From a virus, in IMG/VR virus record IMGVR_UViG_3300049489_001336, positions 124,001 to 188,000 of that record: a stretch of 64,000 nt of DNA. One strand, written 5' to 3'. Made by a program: the position numbers and the translations under genes. Under the pieces are notes generated by a model, which had not been told where the DNA came from, searched no databases, and worked only from the letters and a program-made list of their open reading frames with translations. This document shows, in pieces, positions 38,821 through 49,500 of the stretch. The stretch's first letter is position 1; each line of letters opens with the position of its first letter.

Positions 38821-40301
38821 CCTCACGTGATAATCTGTTAACGCCCGGATTGCGCCCTTTAGACGCCTCACATACAGCGGGGCTGAATGCATTCGAAGGG
38901 ACTGCTCTTACTGAAAATACCGAGCTACTAGACCAAAGTTATCAAAAGGAGCTCGCAGCCGTAAGTCGGTTTTTTGAAGAGAATCAATCAGGCTATGAGA
39001 ACATAACACGGCAACAACGTACCAGCGGTGTAAGTCAACGTCTTATTTCAAACACAGGTTTAGACTTGTTGTTTAAACCTGATTTTGGTCTTGTCGAACG
39101 CGGGCGCGGAGCCCCTGTTTTTAGGTATTTTTCTCCTAAAACAAACAACGGCATTCGAAAATTTAAAGATACGATTTATTTCGTGGTAATGCACAGTTTT
39201 GGACGTGGGTATGACTATACGATTACGCAACGCAACAATAGCCGTACTGTACCTATTGACCCAGAAACAGGCCATAGCCCTGCGAGGTTTGCATTAGGCA
39301 TTCGTACGCTCACGGGCCCGTCCGCGCGAGACGGCGTAAGCATACACCATTTAGTCAGTTTACGCGGCGATTTGGTCAATTCTGTATCTTGGGATAACCG
39401 CTGTGTGCATGGTGAAGGCGGGGGCATCAATGGTGTCAACGACTACTCGATAGGTATTGAACATGAGGAATGGTACATACGCTTATTAAATAATGGGCGA
39501 TCTCCACGAGAAATTGAAGATCATGGCCCGTACACCGACGCCCAATACGCTATTGACGCCTTCATCATAAAAAAACTCGAAGCGTATACTGGATTATCCT
39601 ATACGAATTATTTAGGGCACGGACCGGAACTAGCAGCCAATATACGTGCTAAAGTTCCTGGTTGCTTCAACCACGCGTCAACGTCTCGGCACGCAGACCC
39701 CGGCGCTGAGTTCTTTTTACCTCCAGGCTTTACAATCGGTATGGACTTTAGCCAAGCACCCATGGCTAGGGACCGGCCCGGCGCCTGGGAACGGCGCATG
39801 GCTATCTGGTACAGAGATTTACCTCGTGGGACTAAAATAAGTGCTTATGATCGTATTTTTGACAAAGTAGCGCGTTTACGTAGTTTCGATTTACAAACCG
39901 AAGTGTTCGATCCTTCCATAAACAATGGAAGAATTCAAATCGCGGTGCCGGAAGTCACAGGAACCACCACGGTAGCCGCAGCGCAACGGGCAACGCAAGA
40001 CCGCTTGTCTAGCATAGACCGTGCGCAAGCTATGCAATCTCAAACGCGCGCGAACATGTACCAAGCGGCGAAGCGTACAAACAACGCAGTGTCTGAGACT
40101 TGGGCACGGCAGACCGCCGCTCTTACGCGGATATCTTCGGCAGCTGCTGCACTGCCGGTCATTGAGAATGCCCTCGGTTTTGACAAAACTACAGGGCAGT
40201 GGGTCAACGCCACTACTGTTAACATGGCACGCACTAGTACTGCGGTACAGCCTGCGACGCCCGCTACAGTAAATATGAGCATAGATGGCCAAGAAGTTTG
40301 A
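38817..40301 (+). CDS. tail-associated N-acetylmuramoyl-L-alanine amidase
   Basis: 494 residues. Amidase_2 / PGRP-like domain at about 115-310: IYFVVMHSFG (His126), SIHHLVSLRG, SIGIEHEEWY (218-227), TDAQYAIDAFIIKKL, and GCFNHASTSRHADPGAEFF with His295 and Asp304. These are the zinc ligands and typical C-terminal D-P-G of the family. It would cut peptidoglycan stem peptides during DNA entry. A 110-residue N-terminal and an Ala/Thr/Gln-rich C-terminal part are flexible. Start overlaps the sigma stop (ATGA). Confidence 0.85.
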   Translation: MTSRDNLLTPGLRPLDASHTAGLNAFEGTALTENTELLDQSYQKELAAVSRFFEENQSGYENITRQQRTSGVSQRLISNTGLDLLFKPDFGLVERGRGAPVFRYFSPKTNNGIRKFKDTIYFVVMHSFGRGYDYTITQRNNSRTVPIDPETGHSPARFALGIRTLTGPSARDGVSIHHLVSLRGDLVNSVSWDNRCVHGEGGGINGVNDYSIGIEHEEWYIRLLNNGRSPREIEDHGPYTDAQYAIDAFIIKKLEAYTGLSYTNYLGHGPELAANIRAKVPGCFNHASTSRHADPGAEFFLPPGFTIGMDFSQAPMARDRPGAWERRMAIWYRDLPRGTKISAYDRIFDKVARLRSFDLQTEVFDPSINNGRIQIAVPEVTGTTTVAAAQRATQDRLSSIDRAQAMQSQTRANMYQAAKRTNNAVSETWARQTAALTRISSAAAALPVIENALGFDKTTGQWVNATTVNMARTSTAVQPATPATVNMSIDGQEV

Positions 40302-40740
40302 CATTCACTTTCAGGTACTCCCTGAAGCCGAACAGCGAGAGACTTCAACTCTCGTGTCGTTTGGTACAACTTCTTCCTTGGGTGTGAAGGGCTTTCAAAT
40401 GCTCATCAACCAGTGGGTGAAGTGTCTTTTAACCCCACGCGGGAGCGATCCTACCGATTTAGCCTACGGGACTGATTTTACGAAACTAGTAGGGTCTAAT
40501 ATTTCTATTGCTGATTCCCGCGATGTTGTTGCGGTGGCTGTTGACCAGTGCAACGAACAGCTTTTTTCTTTTCAGGACAACGACCCGACACTTACGCCAA
40601 GTGAACGCTTGGCTAGTGCTGAAATTATCGAGTTTATCGAGTATCCTGAGGAACCAGGGTTCCGTGTTAGGGTTGAGCTCAAGAATCAAGCCCAAGAGCG
40701 CCTCGCAGTGAGCGTGCCTGTCACTACGTTAACGGAGTAG
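40285..40740 (+). CDS. gp25-like baseplate wedge protein
   Basis: 151 residues. LVSFGTTSSLGVKGFQMLINQWVKCLLTPRG, the turn YGTDF, then DVVAVAVDQCNEQLFSFQDND, and IEFIEYPEEPGFRVRVELKNQAQERLAVSVPV match the T4 gp25 / P2 W fold, which sets the sheath initiation site on the baseplate. It directly precedes the J-like gene, the usual order. This implies a contractile tail. Confidence 0.75.
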   Translation: MAKKFDIHFQVLPEAEQRETSTLVSFGTTSSLGVKGFQMLINQWVKCLLTPRGSDPTDLAYGTDFTKLVGSNISIADSRDVVAVAVDQCNEQLFSFQDNDPTLTPSERLASAEIIEFIEYPEEPGFRVRVELKNQAQERLAVSVPVTTLTE

Positions 40741-40747
40741 TCGAAAA

Positions 40748-42718
40748 ATGCCGATTGAGATTAATGCCGATGACGTAGCTCGCGCCGAAGCGTTCTTAGA
40801 AGTTCTTTTGACTGAAAGTATTCCGGAAGGTCGGTTTACTCCTGGAACCGCTCTTAGAGATCTAACCGTAAAGGCGTTAGCTTTTACTTTTGGCGCAATC
40901 CAAAAAGACAACGCGCAAGTAAAAGCGCTGCAGAGTCTTTTGTCTGTACAGAGTATTGCGACAGCCGACCCCGACGTTGACCGTGCTGTTGCGTCTGCCA
41001 CTGACGCTATTTTATCTAACTGGTTTATCAAACGTAAAGCGGGCGGGTTTGCCCGTGGCCTTGTGTTTGTCGAAGTAAGTAAGCGGCAAGACTACTTGAT
41101 TAGCGGTAATCACAGGTTCTCGTACGATAGAGATCACGTTTTTTATCCCGATGTAACCGACCCCAGTCAGACCATCATTGTCAAAGCCAGTGATTTAATC
41201 CCTGTTCTAACTGTAGACGGTACGGTCCAGGGTTATCAGTTTTCTCAGCGGGTTATCGCTGCCCGTACAGGTGCTGATTTCAACGTGGCTCCGGGTACGT
41301 GGGCTGGTGGAACTACATTTAGCCCTTTTGCCGTGCGCGTCTTTAGCGCGACTAAATTCGAGGGTGGTAAAGGGCGAGAGACTACGACAGAGCTCATCGC
41401 ACGCTCTGAAACTGCCACGTCAACGCGAAACCTGATTAATACGCGCTCCATTGACGCGACACTTCGCGACAAGTTTACGACCATAAATCGCATGCTCGTA
41501 GTCGGCATGGGCGACCCTGAAATGCAACGCGACATGAAAGTCGAGTTAGCTACAGGGTCAAAAATACACGTGGGTGGCCATTATGACGTGTATTTAGAGC
41601 TTCCGAGGGTTCAAGCGGTATTCGAAGGCCAAGTAGGCGGTTCGTATATTCGCCCTGACGGCGTAATCAATGTGTTTAGAGATTCTACAATCTCGAATTG
41701 GAACACCACAGGCATCCAGTTAGGCGACGTAATTCGAATCTCGTCTGTGTATGAAGATTCACCGCCTAAAGACTTCGTAATTAAGGAAATCACCAGCACA
41801 GAGTTGCGCGTCAGTGAAAACACGCCCTTTGCAGTGGCTACCGACGAGCTAGGTGACTTTGTTGACTACTACATTTACCGGCCTATTTATGGCGCTGACG
41901 TACAACTGCTTCCTACGCTGAGCGTCAATACAACAGGTCAAACGTCTCGACGGGTTCAGGTGCCCAATCGGGTAGTTTTGCCGGGCGGAGCCCATTACGA
42001 CATTTTGGATGTCGCGGTGATTAACCCAGATGCAGGGGACCCGTATATCAATCCCACAGATGGGTATGTACATTTCCCTGTGCGTTCTAATGAGACGCCC
42101 GCCACGGTGACATCACAGCAGTATTTAGAATATCAGGTCGTCAGCAAAAACACGGGCGTAGCGCAGTCTCAGTTGTGTTTCGAAGAATTGTACTTAGTCG
42201 CTGCGTACAACGAAAAAACAGTACGTGTGACATACGAAACGTTAGCTAGCTTAGACGTTATTCACGATTTCGCACGAGATCGCTTTGAGCGCGTCGTTGC
42301 GGGCAATATTTTAACCCGCGGCTACAACCCCGTGTATTTGTCGATGGTGGTGCCTTATCGGCGTAAACCACTTATTCAGACCACGATCAACGAAGACGCG
42401 ATTCGGCAAAATTTGACCGACTATATCAACGCGTTTGATCCCAACGACATTATCGACGTTTCAGACATCGCTACTTTTGTTAGAAATGAAAGTACTGCGA
42501 TTGGTGCTGTTCTTCCTTTCGAGATTAATTACAAACTAATTTTGCCGGACGGTCGAACAATCCAGTTCACCACAGAAGACCAAGTGCTCATCGATCCTGC
42601 GCGAATTAATGACGACTTGGCGAATTCGTCTCTTACCAACGCGCTGTCTCTTGGATTAAGTGACCGCACAGTGCGCTACTTTACTTCGATTGAACGTATC
42701 GCGTTAGAGGAGCGCTGA
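40748..42718 (+). CDS. baseplate J-like wedge protein
   Basis: 656 residues. N-terminal FLEVLLTESIPEGRFTPGTALRDLTVKALAF is typical of gpJ/gp6 wedge proteins; the middle beta-rich part has GKGRETTTELIARSE and a central pattern of the family; near the end YRRKPLIQTTINEDAIRQNLTDYINAF then DVSDIATFV. It joins wedges of the contractile baseplate. Partner: gp25-like gene upstream. Confidence 0.82.
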   Translation: MPIEINADDVARAEAFLEVLLTESIPEGRFTPGTALRDLTVKALAFTFGAIQKDNAQVKALQSLLSVQSIATADPDVDRAVASATDAILSNWFIKRKAGGFARGLVFVEVSKRQDYLISGNHRFSYDRDHVFYPDVTDPSQTIIVKASDLIPVLTVDGTVQGYQFSQRVIAARTGADFNVAPGTWAGGTTFSPFAVRVFSATKFEGGKGRETTTELIARSETATSTRNLINTRSIDATLRDKFTTINRMLVVGMGDPEMQRDMKVELATGSKIHVGGHYDVYLELPRVQAVFEGQVGGSYIRPDGVINVFRDSTISNWNTTGIQLGDVIRISSVYEDSPPKDFVIKEITSTELRVSENTPFAVATDELGDFVDYYIYRPIYGADVQLLPTLSVNTTGQTSRRVQVPNRVVLPGGAHYDILDVAVINPDAGDPYINPTDGYVHFPVRSNETPATVTSQQYLEYQVVSKNTGVAQSQLCFEELYLVAAYNEKTVRVTYETLASLDVIHDFARDRFERVVAGNILTRGYNPVYLSMVVPYRRKPLIQTTINEDAIRQNLTDYINAFDPNDIIDVSDIATFVRNESTAIGAVLPFEINYKLILPDGRTIQFTTEDQVLIDPARINDDLANSSLTNALSLGLSDRTVRYFTSIERIALEER

Positions 42719-42722
42719 GTCC

Positions 42723-45700
42723 ATGGCGAATTTCAGCAATCAAGCACGCGGTATTATCGAAGGTTTGTCTGATTTTTGGTTGGTCTATTTCAAGGAAATT
42801 GACCAATTAAAGACGTTATACACAGGCACAGACATCTTGATGGGCCAGTCCTATTTGGACTTATTGTCCCTTTTGATGAACAACAGCGTTCAAGACGCCC
42901 CGTTGTACAACAAAGAGTACTTTAAACAGATAAATATCAAGGAAACTGAGACTAAGTATTTGCAGGGTACAAATCCTGAAACGGATTGCTACAGGTACAT
43001 CGCTGAGGAAAATCTTGTAACCGCACCTTTTTTGAATAACAAGATTTTCAGTGTTACGGCGTCTCTTGAACGCGATGTCGATTACCGTATGGTGAATCGG
43101 CAGTTTGAGTTCAAATACGACCCGCTCAATGCGTATTATCAAAAGACGTTTGGTACGGGTAACTCTAAGTTTACGGTACGTACCCGAGATCCCTTGGCTA
43201 CCAACGTACGCATCTCGTTGTCTGATGATGGCACAGCGCCGGTTGCCGTATCGCGATCGGGCACAGAGAATGACGTCCTTGTCCAGTATGACGGCACTGC
43301 CAACACAAACACCACGTCTGCACGGGGCATTGTCCAAGCCATTAACCTGCATCCCGAATTAAAGGGACTTATCTATGCAGAGCTGGAATTAACCGATGGG
43401 GGCGCCGCCGCACCCGCGGACACTGGCGGGTTTATCGCGCTTGCACGGGCATCGCGCAACGCCTTAGACGGGTTTGCTACACGCAGCATTGAACAGAGCT
43501 TCGGTGGCAAGTTCACCAGCACAAGCGTTTCCAACTGGGTGACTGCTGGCGTACAAAAAGGCGACATTTTACGCTTAGTGTCTGGGCCTAGTATCGGTAC
43601 ACCGCAGGAATTACGAATTGATTTAGTCCGTGAAGACGCGCTTTATTTAAATGCTGATGAGCCGATTACGAATATCAAAGCAGGCGATAAAATAGAGTTT
43701 AGAGTTATCCGCGAACCGCGTGAGCATACTGTTATTCAGGCGCCGTTAGCAGCGAGTTGTACGTCGATTCAGACGAACTCCGATGGAGAACTTGCAGCGG
43801 ATACCCGCCAATTTTATGCGCCTTCTGCGACCTTTTCACCCCTTCACGTAGGCGATTTAATCGAAATACTGGGCACGTCTAATGCAGGCTACGCCCGTAT
43901 TTTAAGTTGGGTAAACGCGCAGACGGTGACCGTTGGCTATACCGACGCGGCTACGGAAACAGGCCTTGTTTGGAATCATTTATCGACGTTTACGGCGTCA
44001 GGTACCCTTAACGGTGACTTCACAAACAACGGCAATGGCACCGCTACTTTTGTACAAGCGGGAGGTCCCTTCACGACAGACCCCGTAGGAACTGTTATTC
44101 GTATTCGACGTGGCACGGGTGAATTAGAATCCTACGAAATCATAGAAAAAGTAGATGCTACAGAAGTCATTGTTAAGGCAGCGACTACCGCAGTAACTGC
44201 CACCGGACTTACCTGGGCCTGGGCGAGTTATATCCCGCCAGTCACCACAGTGGCCTACGCGCAAATCAAAGGCAAAAGCGCCAATGTGCAAGCACGGCGT
44301 TATGTCGATGAACAAGCCGTTGTTGAAGGCCGTGATTTTATCGTTTTAGAAGACACGGCGCAGATAAAGCCTCTCACGACGTGGCGACCTGCGGTCGATA
44401 ATGCGCTTGATTACGCTTACCGGCTGCTAGTGGTGAGCAACACCAGCACGTTGCAAAACGGCTCGGACGGTACCGTGACATACGGTGCTACGAGCACTTT
44501 TTCGGCACCAACTGCGAATTTCTCTTATAACGATATTGGCCAAGCCCTACGAATTTCTAATTCGGGTATTCTCACAGGGGCGAATAACAACGTTACGTAC
44601 TTTATTGCAGGAGTTACGTCGGCCACGACGGTCACGCTTACGAGTTCCGTGGCGACTACCACAGACCCCAACAACGGGTCTTTAACGTGGGAATTGCTCC
44701 CACGAGGCACTTTTGAGACGTCGAATGTTACGGCGTTCATACAAGAGACCTCGTTCTGGGCACCTGATGCGTTGGTGGACCGATTCCATCTGTACAACAC
44801 GTTTGGTTACTTGATTAATCGCTACGAAGTTTCTAGCGAAAGCTATAGATCGCTAATTCGAGGCATTTTCCAACTGTTTATGTTGGGACCGACGCTGGAA
44901 CGCTTTGAGTCGGCTATTAACATCATCGCAGGGTTTCCTACGGTTCGTGACGACGGCGAAATCTTGCTGGATTACGTCACAGGGTCAACGCAGAGCGGTT
45001 CAGATGGCGTCTTAGACGGCACAACACGTACGTTCTCAGCGGCGTCTGCTGCCTTTACGCAAGAGTCAGAATACGGATATATTTATATCAGTACAGGCTT
45101 AAACGAAAACAAGCTGTACAAAATTATTGCAGTGCTGAGCTCTACGCAAGTGCTGTTGGATTCGACTATCACAACAGATAGCGCGGTCGCGTGGGAGTTC
45201 TCGTCAACAGGACAGCATACGGTCACCACGTCTAGGCAGGCTTACACGTTTGCCCGCACGGTGCCTTTGCGCAGCGTAGTGACAGACCCTGCCAACGTTG
45301 GGGTGAAAGTATTTCGTGCTTTCGAGGTACTTACGGACGTATTTAGCGTCACGGACTATGTAGAGACCCCTGATTGGTGGACCCGTGTTCAAATCCCGCA
45401 AGAGCTCTGGGAAGGCGAAGATGCCTTACGGCGACAGTCTACACCAGTGCTCTTTGAGAACGTCATTGGCCCCGCCGATGACGGGCGAATTGGAGATCCT
45501 GGGTTTTTTATTGGGGCGGATAGCTTGGGATTTGTACCGCCTGCGATGGTTAAGTACCCTGGAAGTAATAACGGGGTACTGACAGGGGATATCCTGTATC
45601 CGTTCTCGAACAACGTTTACTTCGAGAGTGCTACTGCATCTTTTACGATCGATGATGTCGGCAACACTGTAGAACTAGCTTCGGGCAGCTACCGTATCCT

Positions 45701-46034
45701 TGATAGGCTTTCAGCCACACGCGTACAGCTTGAAGCGTTTAACAACGTAACCAGCGCTTCAGGACTTACATGGTCCGTAAAGAGCCAAGCAACACCCCTG
45801 CGCCACAAGGCAGCGTTCGTTATTCTGGATACTTGGCTGAAGTATCAAATGTTCTTTGTGACGTTCAATCCAGTGCTTCTAGGAAAGTTATCAGCAGCGT
45901 TCCTAACGAGTCTGGAAGACCTTGTATATGTGGCTAAACCCGCATACACATATCTTGTCGTTTCGCCATCGTCTTTGTTTAAAGAGACGATAAATGTGAC
46001 GGAAGATGAACTCGAAATTACGGTGAACCCCTAA
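42723..46034 (+). CDS. large baseplate/tail protein with repeated beta modules
   Basis: 1103 residues. N-terminal NQARGIIEGLSDFWLVYFKEIDQL. From about residue 350 at least four modules recur: a hydrophobic [FA]-[SA]-[AP]-x-[AS]-x-F-[ST]-x-x-D-[IV]-G-like start, then a strand pair ending L-T-W (examples TFSAPTANFSYNDIGQALRI, YFESATASFTIDDVGNTVEL and endings GLTWAWAS, SLTWEL, GLTWSV). The last ~100 residues are helical. A wedge-to-fibre connector is likely from position; unproven. Confidence 0.68.
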   Translation: MANFSNQARGIIEGLSDFWLVYFKEIDQLKTLYTGTDILMGQSYLDLLSLLMNNSVQDAPLYNKEYFKQINIKETETKYLQGTNPETDCYRYIAEENLVTAPFLNNKIFSVTASLERDVDYRMVNRQFEFKYDPLNAYYQKTFGTGNSKFTVRTRDPLATNVRISLSDDGTAPVAVSRSGTENDVLVQYDGTANTNTTSARGIVQAINLHPELKGLIYAELELTDGGAAAPADTGGFIALARASRNALDGFATRSIEQSFGGKFTSTSVSNWVTAGVQKGDILRLVSGPSIGTPQELRIDLVREDALYLNADEPITNIKAGDKIEFRVIREPREHTVIQAPLAASCTSIQTNSDGELAADTRQFYAPSATFSPLHVGDLIEILGTSNAGYARILSWVNAQTVTVGYTDAATETGLVWNHLSTFTASGTLNGDFTNNGNGTATFVQAGGPFTTDPVGTVIRIRRGTGELESYEIIEKVDATEVIVKAATTAVTATGLTWAWASYIPPVTTVAYAQIKGKSANVQARRYVDEQAVVEGRDFIVLEDTAQIKPLTTWRPAVDNALDYAYRLLVVSNTSTLQNGSDGTVTYGATSTFSAPTANFSYNDIGQALRISNSGILTGANNNVTYFIAGVTSATTVTLTSSVATTTDPNNGSLTWELLPRGTFETSNVTAFIQETSFWAPDALVDRFHLYNTFGYLINRYEVSSESYRSLIRGIFQLFMLGPTLERFESAINIIAGFPTVRDDGEILLDYVTGSTQSGSDGVLDGTTRTFSAASAAFTQESEYGYIYISTGLNENKLYKIIAVLSSTQVLLDSTITTDSAVAWEFSSTGQHTVTTSRQAYTFARTVPLRSVVTDPANVGVKVFRAFEVLTDVFSVTDYVETPDWWTRVQIPQELWEGEDALRRQSTPVLFENVIGPADDGRIGDPGFFIGADSLGFVPPAMVKYPGSNNGVLTGDILYPFSNNVYFESATASFTIDDVGNTVELASGSYRILDRLSATRVQLEAFNNVTSASGLTWSVKSQATPLRHKAAFVILDTWLKYQMFFVTFNPVLLGKLSAAFLTSLEDLVYVAKPAYTYLVVSPSSLFKETINVTEDELEITVNP

Positions 46035-46564
46035 TGGACAATTTTAGCAGTTCTCTTAATTTTCGAGGGGACCTTAGGGTCATTCGCAGAGACGCGTACG
46101 ATTATCGTATTCTTTCCGTTTGGGAAAAGAAAAACGTAATTACGTACAACGGTACTGACAGCATTATTCGACTGCTAGCCCCTAATGCTGCTTTGGGTGC
46201 GAATATCCAAGAAGAAAGCCAGATCAAATCTATGCGATTTGGCACGAATGCAACTGCACCACAGCGTACAGACACCAACCTACTCTCGGAAGCCGTCGTC
46301 AGCGGAAACCCTGTTCGTATAGAACTGCTGGATGCTAATCGTATTATCGGGGGTGCAAGCACCGTAGAGTACGTTGCCACGTTAGGTTCTGGGGACGGAA
46401 ACGGGGTTACCTACCGTGAGGCGGGATTATTCACAAGAGGTACCGCTGACGCTCCTTTGCTCACAACAGCATCGCGTATGTTCGCGCGACAGGCTTTTTC
46501 TGACCAAGTGAAGACCATAGCCGTCGTCTTAGAATTCCGCTGGCGCATCACCATCACTGCTTGA
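46034..46564 (+). CDS. baseplate or fibre-linker protein, 176 residues
   Basis: ATG overlaps the preceding stop by one base. MDNFSSSLNFRGDLRVIRRD, VWEKKNVITYNGTDSIIRLLAP, IKSMRFGTNATAPQRTDTNL, GVTYREAGLFTRG and IAVVLEFRWRITI. The pattern F-G-x-x-x-x-[AP]...D-T-x-L followed by R-E-A-G-L-[FY] occurs in phage tail proteins next to fibres. Probably connects the tail fibre to the baseplate. Confidence 0.68.
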   Translation: MDNFSSSLNFRGDLRVIRRDAYDYRILSVWEKKNVITYNGTDSIIRLLAPNAALGANIQEESQIKSMRFGTNATAPQRTDTNLLSEAVVSGNPVRIELLDANRIIGGASTVEYVATLGSGDGNGVTYREAGLFTRGTADAPLLTTASRMFARQAFSDQVKTIAVVLEFRWRITITA

Positions 46565-46582
46565 TTTAGAGAGAAGAACAAA

Positions 46583-49500
46583 ATGGGAACAGAGCAAAAA
46601 GGTTTTGTTGATTTTCTCAACGGCGGTGACACGGGGCAAGACAACATTGCTTCGGTTCAACCTGTTTCCGACAATGAAGGTGCGACGCAGTTAGTGCTGC
46701 GGCGTCCTACGGAAAATATTCGTTCGCGTACTGAGATTTTGCGCGATGAGATAGAGGAATTGAAGTACTACCGGGATTACGGTCATTTAATGATCGAATA
46801 TACGGGAGGCACCCTTGATTGGGCTGGCCCCGGTAATCTCGCCGATTTTAGCGGAGGAACTTTCCGAATTTCTCCTATGCTTGCCCCTGGGTCTGCAAAA
46901 AAAGGCAGCCTTGGCATTGGTATGGCAGGGGTAAATCGTGTCATTTATACCATAGCAACAGGCGCGTATGCCACTCACGGCATGAACGCCATCACGGTAG
47001 AGCACAGAGATGGCGGCGTTGGAACTGCTCTTAGTGCTCAGATTACTGCAGGGCCCGTTCGACGTATTTTAGTGGTCTTTGATAGCACTAATACAAGCCA
47101 TCACGCCACGGCGGCAAAAGCCGTAATAGACGCCGCAATTGCCGCGGATACAGGTACTCCTGATTTAACTGGAAAAATCAACGTAACGGTAGATACAGCA
47201 GATCTTGTGGCTATTACGGCCAGTGCCGAGACGCGCATTGAAGGTACTGCAGACGACGAAGTTCACGTTATTCAAGCTACAGACATCACGGCACTAGGGA
47301 ATTTAGCCATTGGGGATGGTGTTGCTGTTTGGTATAGGTATTTAATTGAACCAGACGCAGGTTTTGGCTCAGACCCCAAACTAGGTTTGGCAGGCGGGCG
47401 TGCCGAATCGTCAAGCACTCGCGGCACTAGCGCTATCCCGTCTGCCGCGTTGTTTAAGACGACGGCTAACCCCGAAAAAATACCAGGGGCAATCCCCATC
47501 TGTAAGGTCGCATCGAACGGCCAGCTGGTGTTTTACGACGGAACCCGTGTAGAAGCTGGGGCTACGGGGTTTGCGTTTAAAAGTTACCAAAAAATGATTG
47601 TCGACGTCGTAGCTGCTTACGCAGCACCAGGCGGTGCTGCCTTGATAGGTTACGCCGGAGGTAATGCGTGGCATGACGGAACTGGGAATGGTCAAACAAC
47701 TGTAGAGCTTCAACTTGATAAAATTGTTGACGACCTTGCAGATGACAGTGTCACGTCTGGTGCTAAAAAGATTGGACTTTACAGCACTAATTTTTCAGGA
47801 GCGCTTACCGCTACTGGCGGTGGCGGTCTTATAAGCACCGATGAAGACCTCCAAGTAGCCTTAGAAAGAGTGAATACGCAACTTGTAGCTCGGCGTGCCT
47901 TTACAGGGGTAGTTACTGACGGTACGACAACGGTAGGAGGGGACATTAACAGCGCTACCCCGGTCCCCACGTTGATGTCTACGTTCACGAATGGCGGAAG
48001 CTTCATGTTCCGCTGTGGCGCATATAACATAGCTGCGGGGGTAACGTATAATGATACAGCGCATTGGATAGGGGAGCGTGCGGGGGCGGTTACGCTCACT
48101 AACTCCAGTGCTGCAGAAATCGCGTTTACGCCGGCGAGCGTAACTCTTACTCAATCTTTTGAAAACATTTATTGGCGGGGTACCGCCGCCGCGCTGTCCC
48201 GTACCGTTTTTTATGACGGTAATTTTGAGCTAAAAAACTGCGTAGCTACCGCTGGCGTACTTATATTTTCGTCAAGTGCGGCTAAAACTACTGTAAGTAT
48301 CGATAATTTACAAATACTTGTAGATGACAACGTCAGTGATGCCGACCAAGGTGTCCAATTTGTTGGGGATAATTCAAAACCTTTAACAGGCACCGTTCGT
48401 AATTTATCTGTTAAAGTAATCCCAGCGGCGGACGCCACCACCGACGCTAAGTACGCGTTACGCTTGTCGAACATGTCTAGCTATACTGACAGTTCTCTCG
48501 TTTTTGAGAATTGTACTTTTTCAATAGCGACAGGCTTTGGGCTTGCAGGGGGTGTAATTGTTCAAATTAGTTCTTGTAGCCAACCTGTCGTATTTCGCGG
48601 ATGTGTTTTTGCGTGTACACAAGCTTCTGCAACGGTCACGGTACTCCAAATAACTAGTAGTTCAAACATAATTTTTGAAGACTGCACGTTTACCCAAGAC
48701 GGCCTAGGGAAACTCATTGACATTGACTTGAGCAGCAACGTGCACTTTAAACGGTGTAAATTCTATACAAGTACGTTGGCTGCGAATGAAGGGGATATTT
48801 CTGTAGGATATTCTACAGGAACTATCGTGATGGACCCTGTGACATTTGAGAAATGTCATATAGACATCCGCTTTGGAAGTAGCACATTTCTACGACGAAT
48901 TCGCTTAAACGGAGGCGCCGGTTCAACCCAAGAAAGCGGCGTATGCCCTGTACATTTATATGATGTTTCTATAAAGTTAAATTATTCTAATACAGGTTAT
49001 GTAAATTCACGTATGTTCGCTATGTACTCCTTAACGGGAGTCGCGCAAAGTATCGCGCAGAATCTAACATTTGATCTAAACAGTAAAGAGTTATTACTGT
49101 CAAATGATGACGTAATCTATTTTGGCGGGGATCCTTATCAGAAACTACTAGTTAAAAACCTAGAATTACTGAATGTAAGAGAGCCTGTAGGAACTGCTTC
49201 TTACTTAGTACAATTGTTACGTACAGAAATAGACGGAGGGCACATTGTACCGAATGCAAACGCTTCTGGTACGCGTTGGCAAGCCCTTTTCTATTTGAAT
49301 GCAGGATCTACTTTAAAAGGAGTACGTTATGCAGCGATCAACCTCTTACACGGGCACTTTGCAGACGTACACGGTACAGAGACTGCTATCCTCGATAACG
49401 TTATCGAGGGTGCCCCTAACACCAGTGAACAAGGTGACAACGGTTACGGCTGGTTTGTACGTATACGAGATACCGCAGAGCGTACTCTTATAAGTAGAAA

